In this document: positions 34,937 to 44,011 of the stretch, piece after piece
Position numbering within the stretch: the first letter of the stretch is position 1
Layout of the letters: every line of letters starts with the position of its first letter
Source of the DNA: Nocardioides terrae
Lineage (GTDB): Bacteria > Actinomycetota > Actinomycetes > Propionibacteriales > Nocardioidaceae
NCBI RefSeq assembly: GCF_900112345.1
Contig: NZ_FOLB01000003.1
Span: 186,001-250,000, forward strand
Length of the DNA: 64,000 bases
Direction: 5' to 3'
The notes under the pieces: generated by a model
What the model was told of the DNA's origin: nothing
The model's database searches: none
Seen by the model: only the letters and a program-made list of their open reading frames with translations
Translations under genes and position numbers: made by a program

Positions 34937-35320
34937 TCAGAACGCCATCGCCTGGGCGCGGCGCTTGGCCTCGGAGCCGCGGTTCTCCTTCAGTGCGTCG
35001 ATGGGCCGTCCCGGCAGGTCGGCGTCGAGGTAGAGCCAGGCGATGCACTCGCGGTCGTCGTACCCGCCGTCGTGGAGGACGGTGAGCAGGCCGGACAGGC
35101 CCTTGACCGGCTCGCCGTCGACGATGAAGTCGGCGGGGATGCGCTGGCCGGCACCCTTCTCCCCCGGGTTCGGAACGGCGGCGGCGAGGTGGTGCTCGCG
35201 GATCAGGGTGCGGACCTTGCCGACGCTCACGCCGAGGCGTTTCGCCGCCTCCGCCCAGTCGATCCAGTCGGGCACGAGTGCGGCCAGGTCGTGGTCGGCG
35301 AGTCGCAGCGGAGCGTCCAT
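34937..35320 (-). CDS. Rv2175c-type DNA-binding protein
   Basis: A 127-residue protein with a winged helix-turn-helix-like N-terminus (VPDWIDWAEAAKRLGVSVGK, then VRTLIREHHL) and a C-terminal domain (VKGLSGLLTVLHDGGYDDRE). It resembles M. tuberculosis Rv2175c, a DNA-binding substrate of the kinase PknL. The ATG at 35320 has TAGGAT seven bases upstream; the longer open frame is rejected. It is divergent from a Ser/Thr kinase gene as in M. tuberculosis, which suggests the same kinase-substrate pairing. Confidence 0.88.
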   Translation of the reverse strand: MDAPLRLADHDLAALVPDWIDWAEAAKRLGVSVGKVRTLIREHHLAAAVPNPGEKGAGQRIPADFIVDGEPVKGLSGLLTVLHDGGYDDRECIAWLYLDADLPGRPIDALKENRGSEAKRRAQAMAF

Positions 35321-35327
35321 GGGAGTG

Positions 35328-35333
35328 ATCCTA
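35328..35333 (-). promoter_or_regulatory. -10 hexamer of a leaderless promoter (Rv2175c-type gene)
   Basis: TAGGAT on the minus strand ends seven bases before the ATG at 35320, identical in sequence and spacing to the metF element. Confidence 0.55.
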
Positions 35334-35433
35334 GGCGCGCGCGTTGCGCGAGTCGCGGCCCGGTTGAGGCGGGATGGCTCCGTACCATGGCTTCGATCCG
35401 GTCTCTTCCCCGGCCGGTAGCAGGAGGGTCGAC

Positions 35434-37437
35434 ATGCAGGCTGACCGGCGTGGGCAGAGCCGTGCCGGAGCACAGGCGCGCCCGACCGTCACCGACCACG
35501 ACCCCCTGCTCGGACGCACGCTCGACGGCCGTTACCGGATCACCTCGCGGATCGCGCGCGGCGGCATGGCCGGGGTCTACGAGGCCACCGACCTGCGGCT
35601 GGACCGCACGGTCGCGGTCAAGGTCATGCACAGCGGCATGGGCGGCGGTGGCGGTGGGCTCGGCGACGACAGCGCGTACGTCGCCCGGTTCGTGCGCGAG
35701 GCGCGCGCCGCGGCCCGGCTCTCGCACCCCCACGTCGTCTCGGTCTACGACCAGGGCGAGGACGGCGGCTCCCCCTACCTGGTGATGGAGCTCGTCCCCG
35801 GCCACACCCTGCGCGACACGATCACCTCGCAGAGCCCGATGGCGCCGCGTCGCGCGCTGGCGCTGCTCGAACCGGTCCTCGCGGCGCTGGCCGCCGCCCA
35901 CCGGGCCGGGCTGGTGCACCGCGACATCAAGCCCGAGAACGTGCTGATCTCCGACGAGGGGGCGATCAAGGTCGCCGACTTCGGCCTGGCCCGCGCGGTC
36001 ACCGCCGACACCCAGCACACGTCCACGGGCGTGCTGATCGGAACGGTCTCCTACATCGCGCCCGAGATCGTCACCGAGGGCCGGGCCGACGCCCGTGCCG
36101 ACGTCTACTCGGCGGGCATCCTGCTCTACGAGCTGCTCACGGGCCGCAAGCCGCACGAGGGCGAGACACCGATCCAGGTCGCCTACAAGCACGTGCACGA
36201 GGACGTCGCGCCGCCGTCGCGGCTCGTTCCCGCGCTGCCGCCGTACGTCGACGCGCTGGTCGCCCGCGCGACTGCCCGAGACCCCGGGCTGCGCCCGGCC
36301 GACGCCGGCGTCCTGCTCCGCCAGGTCCAGCGGGTCGGCTCGGCGCTCGCCGCCGGGATGCGCGACGACGAGGAGCTCACCGCCGACCTGGCGCTGCCGG
36401 CGCGGGTCACCGACGACACCACACCCGAGCGCTGGGACCAGCCGCTCGACCTGCACGACGACCGCACCCGGGCGGTCTCGCGGCCGACGCGGGCCCCGGC
36501 ACCCCTGCGGGCTCCGGTCGCGGCACCGGTCGCGGCCCCGGCGTCGGCCCGGCGGCGCCGCGGACCCCTCAAGGTGGCCCTCGCGGTGCTGCTCGTCGCG
36601 GCCATCGCCGGCGCCGCCCTCTGGTTCGGTTACCTGCGCTACACCAGCACCCCCGGCGTGCTGGGCCTCACCCAGGCCGCCGCACAGAGTCGTCTGAAGG
36701 CGGCCGGCCTCGACGTCGAGGTCGGCAGGCCGGCGTACTCCGACACCGTCGCGGCGGGCCGCGTGCTGCGCACCTCGCCGTCCCCGGGCGACCGGGTCCT
36801 CGACGGCGGGACCGTCACGGTGGTGCTGTCCAAGGGCGTCGAGCAGTACCAGGTGCCCGACCTGGCCGGCCGGACCGTCGACCAGGCCCAGGACGCCCTG
36901 CTCGGGATCAAGATGACCTATGGCAAGGCGGTCAAGCGCTGGTCGGAGACCGTCCCGGCCGGGCAGGTCATCCGGACCGACCCTGCCGCGGGCGCGACGC
37001 TACGTCCCGGGACGTCCGTCGACGTCTGGGTCAGCAAGGGCCGCCGGCCGATCGAGGTCGCCGACTGGACCGGGAAGTCGCTCGACCGTGCCCGCCCCGC
37101 GCTCGAGGGCGCCGGGCTGACCGTCGAGACCGACAGTCGGTACGACGACGACGTCCCCGAGGGCCGGGTGATCTCCCAGTCGCCGGACTCCGGCACGCTC
37201 TACAAGGGCGACACGGTGAGCTTGGTCGTCTCGCGCGGCCCCCAGCTCGTCGAGATCCCCGGCGGGCTGCGCGGCATGGGTGTCGATGCCGCGACCGGCA
37301 GGCTCGAGGATCTCGGCTTCAAGGTCGAAACCGCGAAGACCGATCACTACCTGGGTCTGGGCTTCGTCTGGTCATCGGACCCCGACAGCGGCAAGAAGAT
37401 CCCCAAGGGCAGCACGATCACGCTCTACCTCGTCTGA
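35434..37437 (+). CDS. pknL: PASTA-domain serine/threonine protein kinase (PknL locus)
   Basis: A 667-residue membrane kinase. The N-terminal kinase domain has the Gly loop IARGGMAGVYEA, ATP-binding Lys63, HRDIKPEN with catalytic Asp164 and DFG at 182-184. One transmembrane helix (about 390-412) precedes four PASTA repeats that end with the final residue. PASTA domains bind peptidoglycan fragments or lipid II. The ATG at 35434 follows AGGAGGG. M. tuberculosis PknL lacks PASTA repeats, so this copy differs from it. Divergent from the Rv2175c-type gene. Confidence 0.95.
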   Translation: MQADRRGQSRAGAQARPTVTDHDPLLGRTLDGRYRITSRIARGGMAGVYEATDLRLDRTVAVKVMHSGMGGGGGGLGDDSAYVARFVREARAAARLSHPHVVSVYDQGEDGGSPYLVMELVPGHTLRDTITSQSPMAPRRALALLEPVLAALAAAHRAGLVHRDIKPENVLISDEGAIKVADFGLARAVTADTQHTSTGVLIGTVSYIAPEIVTEGRADARADVYSAGILLYELLTGRKPHEGETPIQVAYKHVHEDVAPPSRLVPALPPYVDALVARATARDPGLRPADAGVLLRQVQRVGSALAAGMRDDEELTADLALPARVTDDTTPERWDQPLDLHDDRTRAVSRPTRAPAPLRAPVAAPVAAPASARRRRGPLKVALAVLLVAAIAGAALWFGYLRYTSTPGVLGLTQAAAQSRLKAAGLDVEVGRPAYSDTVAAGRVLRTSPSPGDRVLDGGTVTVVLSKGVEQYQVPDLAGRTVDQAQDALLGIKMTYGKAVKRWSETVPAGQVIRTDPAAGATLRPGTSVDVWVSKGRRPIEVADWTGKSLDRARPALEGAGLTVETDSRYDDDVPEGRVISQSPDSGTLYKGDTVSLVVSRGPQLVEIPGGLRGMGVDAATGRLEDLGFKVETAKTDHYLGLGFVWSSDPDSGKKIPKGSTITLYLV

Positions 37438-37488
37438 CCCTGACGCCGTCCCGGCGAGACCACCTCGACGTGACGCCGGCGACCACAA

Positions 37489-37506
37489 TGACAAGCTCGC
37501 TTGACA
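37489..37506. promoter_or_regulatory. Operator-like palindrome O1 of the XRE cassette
   Basis: TGACAAGC-TC-GCTTGACA; near-perfect dyad with one mismatch pair. Its right half contains TTGACA (37501-37506), the likely -35. Confidence 0.72.
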
Positions 37507-37530
37507 TGGCCTTGTGATGTCAAGCAGGCT
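37501..37530 (+). promoter_or_regulatory. Predicted promoter of the XRE cassette
   Basis: Consensus TTGACA (37501-37506), 18-base spacer, CAGGCT (37525-37530), then six bases to the ATG at 37537, so the transcript is probably leaderless. Both hexamers are covered by operator copies. Confidence 0.6.
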
Positions 37531-37535
37531 TGTCA
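37518..37535. promoter_or_regulatory. Operator-like palindrome O2 of the XRE cassette
   Basis: TGTCAAGC-AG-GCTTGTCA; near-perfect dyad with one mismatch pair, 29 bases from O1 and ending one base before the ATG. It overlaps the predicted -10 and start site. Confidence 0.72.
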
Positions 37536-37536
37536 T

Positions 37537-37761
37537 ATGGCACGTACTCCCGCCGACCCGAGTCACCGGCCCGAGCGGAACCGTCGGTCCCTCCTGCTGC
37601 GGTCAGCTCTCCTAGCACTCGCCGCGGCCGCGGTGGCGATCAACGTCGTCGTCGCCGATTCCATCCGACTGGGTGCTCTGATCCCCATCCTCGTCGCGGT
37701 AGCGATCGCGATGTTCAGCGGCGATCGGGCGGGCGCGTGCGGGCGCCGGCATGCGAAATGA
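37537..37761 (+). CDS. Small two-helix membrane protein of the XRE cassette
   Basis: A 74-residue protein with a basic N-terminus and two hydrophobic helices (about residues 20-38 and 43-60). Not recognised as a named family. The ATG at 37537 sits directly after operator O2. It overlaps the regulator gene by 11 bases, so they are translated together. In related cassettes a small membrane protein accompanies a short XRE repressor; what it senses is unknown. Confidence 0.7.
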   Translation: MARTPADPSHRPERNRRSLLLRSALLALAAAAVAINVVVADSIRLGALIPILVAVAIAMFSGDRAGACGRRHAK

Positions 37762-37945
37762 CGTTCGCGCGATGAGGGCGGCGCGCGGGATCTCACAGGC
37801 GGAGCTGGGCCAGGAGCTGGGCGTTTCACGCCAGACGATCAACTCGATCGAGGCGGGACGCTACTTGCCGTCGCTTCCACTGGCCCTGGCCTTGGGTCGC
37901 TTCTTCGGCGTGGCCGTGGAGGAGATGTTCCATGAGGACGCCTAG
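37751..37945 (+). CDS. Short XRE-family transcriptional regulator
   Basis: A 64-residue, single-domain Cro/CI-type helix-turn-helix protein. RAARGISQAELGQELGVSRQ and TINSIEAGRYLPSLPLALAL form the HTH and its partner helices; the C-terminus FFGVAVEEMFHEDA is typical of this small class. It has no sensor domain, so it probably works as a dimer regulated by its membrane partners. It is embedded between two membrane-protein genes, overlapping both, and is the likely ligand of O1 and O2. Confidence 0.92.
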   Translation: MRNDVRAMRAARGISQAELGQELGVSRQTINSIEAGRYLPSLPLALALGRFFGVAVEEMFHEDA

Positions 37946-38318
37946 CACCACCGAGCTCGCCGTGCCGGCGGTCGCCGTCGGCATCGGCCTCGTCTACCTG
38001 GTGACCGGCCTCGTCGGTGGGCAGACCCGCTTCGGTGTCGGCGGACTCGCCGTCATGGTGGCGTTCGCCGGAGTGCTGCTGCTGGCGCGACGCCGCAGCG
38101 AGACCGTCAAGGGCCTGCTGGACCGGCGCGACGAACGCATCAACGCCATCGATCTGACAGCGACGGCGGTGGCGGGCGGCGTTGTGCTGGCTGCCCTGTT
38201 CGTCGCGTTCGCGATCTCGATCGCCCGCGGCGGCAATGGGACCCCCTATGACTGGCTGCTGGGGCTCGGCGGCCTTGCCTACGTCGCCGCCGTCGTGGTC
38301 ATGCGCCTACGCGGCTGA
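37932..38318 (+). CDS. Four-helix membrane protein, third gene of the XRE cassette
   Basis: A 128-residue integral membrane protein with hydrophobic segments near residues 11-27, 34-51, 77-97 and 106-124. A charged loop (RRRSETVKGLLDRRDERINA) separates the second and third. The layout and pairing with a short XRE gene resemble DUF2178-like cassettes, but I cannot confirm the family. The ATG overlaps the end of the regulator gene by 14 bases. Confidence 0.75.
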   Translation: MRTPSTTELAVPAVAVGIGLVYLVTGLVGGQTRFGVGGLAVMVAFAGVLLLARRRSETVKGLLDRRDERINAIDLTATAVAGGVVLAALFVAFAISIARGGNGTPYDWLLGLGGLAYVAAVVVMRLRG

Positions 38319-38387
38319 CGGCGGTCGGCTCGCGACCGGGTGACACTGCGACGCCGGCCACCGGCGGCGCGCCGGGGCACACCACGC

Positions 38388-38393
38388 TAGGCT
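38388..38393 (+). promoter_or_regulatory. -10 hexamer of a leaderless promoter (nfo)
   Basis: TAGGCT, nine bases before the ATG at 38403; no Shine-Dalgarno sequence. Confidence 0.45.
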
Positions 38394-38402
38394 CTGCGCG
38401 TC

Positions 38403-39269
38403 ATGCGCAACCCGATCGGCACCCACGTCCAGGTCGGCAAGGGGCTGGTCGCCGGTGCGCTCGCCCAGGCCGACCTGCTCGGCTGCGAGACGCTCCAGCT
38501 CTTCGTCGGCAACCCGCGCGGCTGGGCGCTGTCGGCGGGCCGGCCGGCCGAGGACAAGGAGTTCCGCCGGCAGCTGGAGAGCCGCGGGATGCGAGCGTTC
38601 GTCCACGCGCCCTACCTGGTCAACCTCGGCTCGCCGACCCCTGCCACCTTCGAGAGGTCGGCCGCGGCCGTGGCGCACAACCTGCGGCGCGCCGCCGAGA
38701 TCGGCGCCGAGGGCGTGGTGGTGCACACCGGCTCGTTCGTCTCCACCGACGGCGATCCGGAGGCACAGCTCGCCACGGCGATGGGACAGGTCCGCGAGGC
38801 GCTGCTGCCCGTCCTCGACACGATCGAGGGCGACGACGCCCCGTGGCTGCTGCTCGAGCCGACCGCCGGCCAGGGACGCTCGCTGTGCGCGGACGTGGAG
38901 GACCTGACGGCGTACCTCTCCGCCCTCGACCTCCACCCCAAGGCGGGCATCTGCCTCGACACCTGCCACGTCTTCGCCGCCGGTGCGCGGCTCGACGAGC
39001 CCGGCGGGACGACGGCGACGGTCGACCGCATCGTCGAGATCGGCGGGCCGGGCCGTCTCCGGCTCATCCACGCCAACGACTCGATGGACGTGCGCGGCGC
39101 CTTCAAGGACCGGCACCAGCTGATCGGCCAGGGACACATCGGCACCGGGGCGTTCGAGGAGCTGTTCGCGCACCCGGCGACCGACGGGGTGCCCTTCATC
39201 CTCGAGACCCCGGACTCGCGAGATGTCGACAACGCCGACATCCCGCTCCTCAAGCGCCTGCGCGGCTGA
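38403..39269 (+). CDS. nfo: Deoxyribonuclease IV (endonuclease IV)
   Basis: A 288-residue TIM-barrel AP endonuclease of base-excision repair. MRNPIGTHVQVGKGLVAGAL begins the AP2 domain. Zn ligands are visible in FVHAPYLVNLGSP, VVVHTGSFVSTDG, LLLEPTAGQG, GICLDTCHVFAAGARL and LIHANDSMDVRGAFKDRH, with FILETPDSRD closing the family pattern. All three zinc sites look intact. Monocistronic. Confidence 0.96.
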   Translation: MRNPIGTHVQVGKGLVAGALAQADLLGCETLQLFVGNPRGWALSAGRPAEDKEFRRQLESRGMRAFVHAPYLVNLGSPTPATFERSAAAVAHNLRRAAEIGAEGVVVHTGSFVSTDGDPEAQLATAMGQVREALLPVLDTIEGDDAPWLLLEPTAGQGRSLCADVEDLTAYLSALDLHPKAGICLDTCHVFAAGARLDEPGGTTATVDRIVEIGGPGRLRLIHANDSMDVRGAFKDRHQLIGQGHIGTGAFEELFAHPATDGVPFILETPDSRDVDNADIPLLKRLRG

Positions 39270-39310
39270 GCCGGAGGCGTCGCGGCTTCGAAGGGGCCCC
39301 GGACTTGGCG

Positions 39311-39316
39311 TAGCCT
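39311..39316 (+). promoter_or_regulatory. -10 hexamer of a leaderless promoter (zinc-ribbon protein)
   Basis: TAGCCT, eight bases before the ATG at 39325. Confidence 0.45.
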
Positions 39317-39324
39317 GCTGCGCG

Positions 39325-40287
39325 ATGAAGTTCTGCATGCAGTGCGGCCACGAGCTCGGGGCGAGCCGCACCTGTGCCGGCTGCGGCACGACCGCTCCGG
39401 TCGAGCCGCTGCCTGCCCCGCAGCTGCCGCCGGCCGGTGCGCGCTACCCCCTGTTCGTCGACGAGGTCGACTCGGTCAGCGTGAGCACCTCCGGTCGCGT
39501 CCTCGCCAGCCCGGTCACCGAGCCACTCCTCCCGCCGCCTCCCCCGCCGCCGGCCCCTCGCGCCGAAGCGGAGCCGTCGATGCTGTGGGACGACCCCGAC
39601 GCGACGCAGGTGCGACTGCCGGCGGTTCCCGTGCTGCCGCCCCGGCGCGGCGGGCTCGCCACGGTGTGGCTGACCCTCGGCGCGCTCGTGCTCGGGCTCC
39701 TCGTGCTCGGCGGCTGGCTGCTCACCCACGGCAGCCACTCCAAGCCGGAGGCCGGTCACGGCAGGAGCACCGCCGGCGCCGGCTCCGCCACGCCCTCGGC
39801 CTCGGGTGACGACGTGGCGTCGACCGCCACCGCGAAGGCGCCGGTCACCCGGGCGCCCGGCGTCGACACGCAGGGCAGGCCGACGACGTACGACGCCTCG
39901 AACATGCTCGACGGCAAGCCCAGCACGGCCTGGGAGATGCCCGGCGACGGCACCGGCAAGGCGTTGACCTTCACGCTGGCCGCCCCGACTCACCTCACCT
40001 CCGTCGGGCTGGTCAACGGCTACGCCAAGACCGCGCGGGAGGGCGCCGCGACCGTGGACTGGTACGCCGGCAACCGCCGCGTCCTCAAGGTCGAGTGGGT
40101 CTTCGACGACGGCAGCAGCATCAGCCAGGACCTGCACCAGACCAAGGAGCTCCAGACGACGAAGGTCGACGTGACGACGAAGACCGTCACGCTGCGACTC
40201 CTCGACGTCTCCGAGGCCGGCAAGGGGCCCGCCCGGCGCGACATGACGCCGATCAGCGAGGTCAGCCTCACCGGCCAGGCCTCCTGA
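39325..40287 (+). CDS. Zinc-ribbon membrane protein with discoidin-like C-terminal domain
   Basis: A 320-residue protein. A cytoplasmic zinc ribbon (MKFCMQCGHELGASRTCAGC) is followed by a Pro-rich linker, one transmembrane helix (about residues 113-133) and an extracytoplasmic domain. That domain starts with YDASNMLDGKPSTAWEMPGD and has VGLVNGYAKT, a pattern seen in F5/8-type and NADase-type glycan-binding domains. A role in binding surface glycans is inference. The ATG at 39325 starts the zinc ribbon; the longer frame runs into nfo. Confidence 0.8.
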   Translation: MKFCMQCGHELGASRTCAGCGTTAPVEPLPAPQLPPAGARYPLFVDEVDSVSVSTSGRVLASPVTEPLLPPPPPPPAPRAEAEPSMLWDDPDATQVRLPAVPVLPPRRGGLATVWLTLGALVLGLLVLGGWLLTHGSHSKPEAGHGRSTAGAGSATPSASGDDVASTATAKAPVTRAPGVDTQGRPTTYDASNMLDGKPSTAWEMPGDGTGKALTFTLAAPTHLTSVGLVNGYAKTAREGAATVDWYAGNRRVLKVEWVFDDGSSISQDLHQTKELQTTKVDVTTKTVTLRLLDVSEAGKGPARRDMTPISEVSLTGQAS

Positions 40288-40312
40288 GGCTCGGCCGGAG
40301 CCTGCCTGCGGA

Positions 40313-41656
<1,344 letters not shown>

Positions 41657-41662
41657 GGCAAA

Positions 41663-41668
41663 AGGGTA
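41663..41668 (-). promoter_or_regulatory. -10 hexamer of a leaderless promoter (DAHP synthase)
   Basis: TACCCT on the minus strand, six bases before the GTG at 41656. Confidence 0.5.
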
Positions 41669-41702
41669 CGGCGGCCACCTCCACCTGACCGAACCATGCT
41701 CG

Positions 41703-42281
41703 TCAGGTGGGAGGGATGATCTCCAGCCGCTCCAGCAGGACGAGGAACGCGTAGGCGAAGTCGTTGCCCTTCGTGTTGGTCCGGACGACCGACCAGTCGA
41801 CCTGCTCGCGCACCGCGCGGGCCGCGGGCAGCACCTTCCCGAAGTCGCAGGCGTGCTCCTCCATCGCGTTGAGCTTGTCGGTCATCAGCGTCGTCGCGGG
41901 GAGCACCGGCATCGCGACCGACTCGACCTCGATCTCGTCGACGCCGGCGAAGTGGCTGCGCTCGATCGTCTCCCCCGCACTGCGGAAGAGGATGTCGACC
42001 ATGGGCGGTGACTGCCCCTCGCCGACGAACACCTTGAACAGCCAGTCCTCCGGGGGCTGCACGACCTGGAGGCCCTGCTCGGCGAGCCGGGCCATCACCA
42101 GCGGCGCGTCGGCCTCGGCGACCATGAAGTCGACGTCGTGCTCCGGCTCCGGCCCGCCGCGCGCCCACAGCGCATAGCCGCCGGTCAGCGCGAACGGCGC
42201 GTCGCCCTGCTTCAGCGTGACGGCGACCAGCTTCAGCGCCTCGCGCAGGTCGCGCTGGGACTCTCGGAGCTCCTGCGGCAT
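41703..42281 (-). CDS. Nucleotidyltransferase-fold protein (AbiEii-like)
   Basis: A 192-residue protein. FALTGGYALWARGGPEPEHD followed by VDFMV is the GG/S...DxD core of the minimal nucleotidyltransferase superfamily, as in AbiEii and the related DUF1814 proteins. ATTLMTDKLNAMEEHACDFG fits the later Lys-containing helix. No antitoxin-like partner lies next to it, so a toxin role is not supported. It is divergent from the EEP-family gene across a 30-base gap holding a TACCCGGGTA palindrome. Confidence 0.75.
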   Translation of the reverse strand: MPQELRESQRDLREALKLVAVTLKQGDAPFALTGGYALWARGGPEPEHDVDFMVAEADAPLVMARLAEQGLQVVQPPEDWLFKVFVGEGQSPPMVDILFRSAGETIERSHFAGVDEIEVESVAMPVLPATTLMTDKLNAMEEHACDFGKVLPAARAVREQVDWSVVRTNTKGNDFAYAFLVLLERLEIIPPT

Positions 42282-42311
42282 CCCCCGCCGTTACCCGGGT
42301 ACCAGCGGCGC

Positions 42312-43067
42312 ATGCGCGTCGCGACCTTCAACATCCTCAACGGACGCTCACCGGACCGGCAGGACGTCGACATCGCCGCCTTCGCCGACGCGATCAAGAG
42401 CCTGGACGCCGACGTGCTCGCGCTGCAGGAGGTGGACCGCTTCCAGGTGCGGTCGGGCCGGGCCGACCTGACCGCCGTCGCCGCGGAGGCGACCGGCGCC
42501 GACGAGCACCTCTTCGTCGCGGCGCTCGCCGGGACGCCCGGCACGACGTGGACGGCGGCCACCGGCGAGGAGCAGCCCGACAGCGCGGCGTACGGGATCT
42601 CGCTGCTCTCCCGCTATCCGGTACACGCGTGGGAGACCGTGCGGTTGCCGCGGGTCCCGACCCCGGCGCCGGTCCGGCATCCCGGGCGCCGGCTGCCGTC
42701 GATCGTGCGCGACGAGCCGCGCGTCGCCGTCGCGGCGGTGGTCGAGACGCCGCTCGGCACCATCACGATCGCGAACACCCACCTCTCCTTCGTCCGCTGG
42801 TGGAACGGTCGCCAGCTCCGCCTGCTGACGCGCTCGCTCGCCCATCTCCCCCGCCCCCTGCTGCTCGCCGGCGACCTCAACATGGGGCCGGACCGGGCGG
42901 CCCTCACCACCGGGCTGACCAGCATCGCCGACCACCTGACCTTCCCGTGGGACGAGCCGTGCGTGCAGCTCGACCACCTGCTCGCCGACCCGCCGCTGCG
43001 GGCACGCGCGTCGGTGCGCCGGCTCCCCGTCTCCGACCACCTGGCGCTGATCGCCGACCTGGAGTGA
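42312..43067 (+). CDS. Endonuclease/exonuclease/phosphatase (EEP) family protein
   Basis: A 251-residue metal-dependent phosphoesterase. MRVATFNILNGRSPDRQDVD holds the N-terminal Asn, LDADVLALQEVDRFQ the catalytic Glu, PRPLLLAGDLNMGP the GDxN motif and LPVSDHLALIADLE the C-terminal SDH motif. All catalytic motifs are intact. DNA, inositol phosphate or phospholipid could be the substrate. The ATG at 42312 begins the first strand directly. Confidence 0.9.
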   Translation: MRVATFNILNGRSPDRQDVDIAAFADAIKSLDADVLALQEVDRFQVRSGRADLTAVAAEATGADEHLFVAALAGTPGTTWTAATGEEQPDSAAYGISLLSRYPVHAWETVRLPRVPTPAPVRHPGRRLPSIVRDEPRVAVAAVVETPLGTITIANTHLSFVRWWNGRQLRLLTRSLAHLPRPLLLAGDLNMGPDRAALTTGLTSIADHLTFPWDEPCVQLDHLLADPPLRARASVRRLPVSDHLALIADLE

Positions 43068-43068
43068 C

Positions 43069-43074
43069 TAGGGT
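43069..43074 (+). promoter_or_regulatory. -10 hexamer of a leaderless promoter (quinone oxidoreductase)
   Basis: TAGGGT, seven bases before the ATG at 43082. Its TAG overlaps the stop region of the EEP gene. Confidence 0.45.
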
Positions 43075-43081
43075 CGCCGTC

Positions 43082-44011
43082 ATGGCGACGATGGTGGTGG
43101 CGCGTGAGTTCGGTGGTCCCGAGGTGCTCGACCTGGTCGAGGCGGACGTCCCCTCCCCTGGTCCGGAGGAGGTGCGGATCGTGGTCCGCGCCGCCGGCGT
43201 CAACCCGGCCGACGCGAAGCTGCGCCAGGGCCTCTTCGGACGGCCGCCCCTGCCGCTCCGGCTCGGCAGTGAGGTGGCCGGTGTCGTGGCCGAGGTCGGC
43301 TCCGGCGTCGACCACCTGCGACCCGGCGACGAGGTGGTCGCCTACCGGGTGTCGGGCGGCTACGCGACCGAGCTGGTCACCAAGGCCGCCAACGCGTTCC
43401 GGAAGCCGGCCGACCTGCCGTTCGAGGAGGCCGCCGGCCTGCTCCTCGCCGGCGTGACGGCCACGCAGGCGCTCGAGGTCGCCGCCGCGGGGAAGGGCGA
43501 CACGCTGCTCGTGCACGGCGCGAGCGGCGGCGTCGGGCAGCTGCTCGTCCAGCTCGCCCGGCTGCGCGGCGTACGCGTCATCGGGACCGGCAGCGCGCGC
43601 TCGGCCGACGTGCTGCACGAGCTCGGCGCCGAGCCGGTGGAGTACGGCGACGGGCTGGCCGCCCGCGTGCGCGCGCTCGCCCCCGACGGCGTCACCTGTG
43701 CGATCGACCTGGCCGGCACCGACGAGGCGCTCGCGGTCTCGCTCGAGCTCGTCGACGACCGCGACCGGATCGTCACCGCCGCTCCCGGCGAGGCGGCCGT
43801 GGAGGCCGGCATCCGCGCGATCGGCGGCGGCCCCGGCGCCGACCCGGGGACGGCGATCCGCAACGCCGCCCGGGCCGACCTGGTCCGGCTGGCCGGCGAG
43901 GGCTCGATCCGCGTGCGGGTCGCCCGGACCTTCCCGCTCGCCGAGGCGGCCGACGCCCAGCGCCTCGTCGCCGAGGGCCACTCGGCCGGCAAGGTCGTGC
44001 TGGTCCCCTAG
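43082..44011 (+). CDS. Zinc-less medium-chain NADP oxidoreductase (quinone oxidoreductase type)
   Basis: A 309-residue MDR-family enzyme. VVRAAGVNPADAKLRQGLFG and LGSEVAGVVAEVGSGVDHLR are the GroES-like domain signatures; LLVHGASGGVGQLLVQLARL is the NADPH-binding AxGGVG. It lacks the zinc-binding Cys/His set of alcohol dehydrogenases, which places it with quinone oxidoreductases. Physiological substrate unknown. Its TAG stop shares CTAG with the stop of pfkA on the other strand. Confidence 0.9.
   Translation: MATMVVAREFGGPEVLDLVEADVPSPGPEEVRIVVRAAGVNPADAKLRQGLFGRPPLPLRLGSEVAGVVAEVGSGVDHLRPGDEVVAYRVSGGYATELVTKAANAFRKPADLPFEEAAGLLLAGVTATQALEVAAAGKGDTLLVHGASGGVGQLLVQLARLRGVRVIGTGSARSADVLHELGAEPVEYGDGLAARVRALAPDGVTCAIDLAGTDEALAVSLELVDDRDRIVTAAPGEAAVEAGIRAIGGGPGADPGTAIRNAARADLVRLAGEGSIRVRVARTFPLAEAADAQRLVAEGHSAGKVVLVP

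Noticed and set aside
41703..42281. The AbiEii-like gene as a toxin of a toxin-antitoxin system
   Set aside because: No AbiEi-type antitoxin or small regulator adjoins it; the neighbours are an EEP-family gene and DAHP synthase.
42292..42301. TACCCGGGTA palindrome between the nucleotidyltransferase and EEP genes as an operator
   Set aside because: Ten bases centred in a 30-base divergent gap is too short to judge, and no TANNNT element at the usual spacing was found for either gene.
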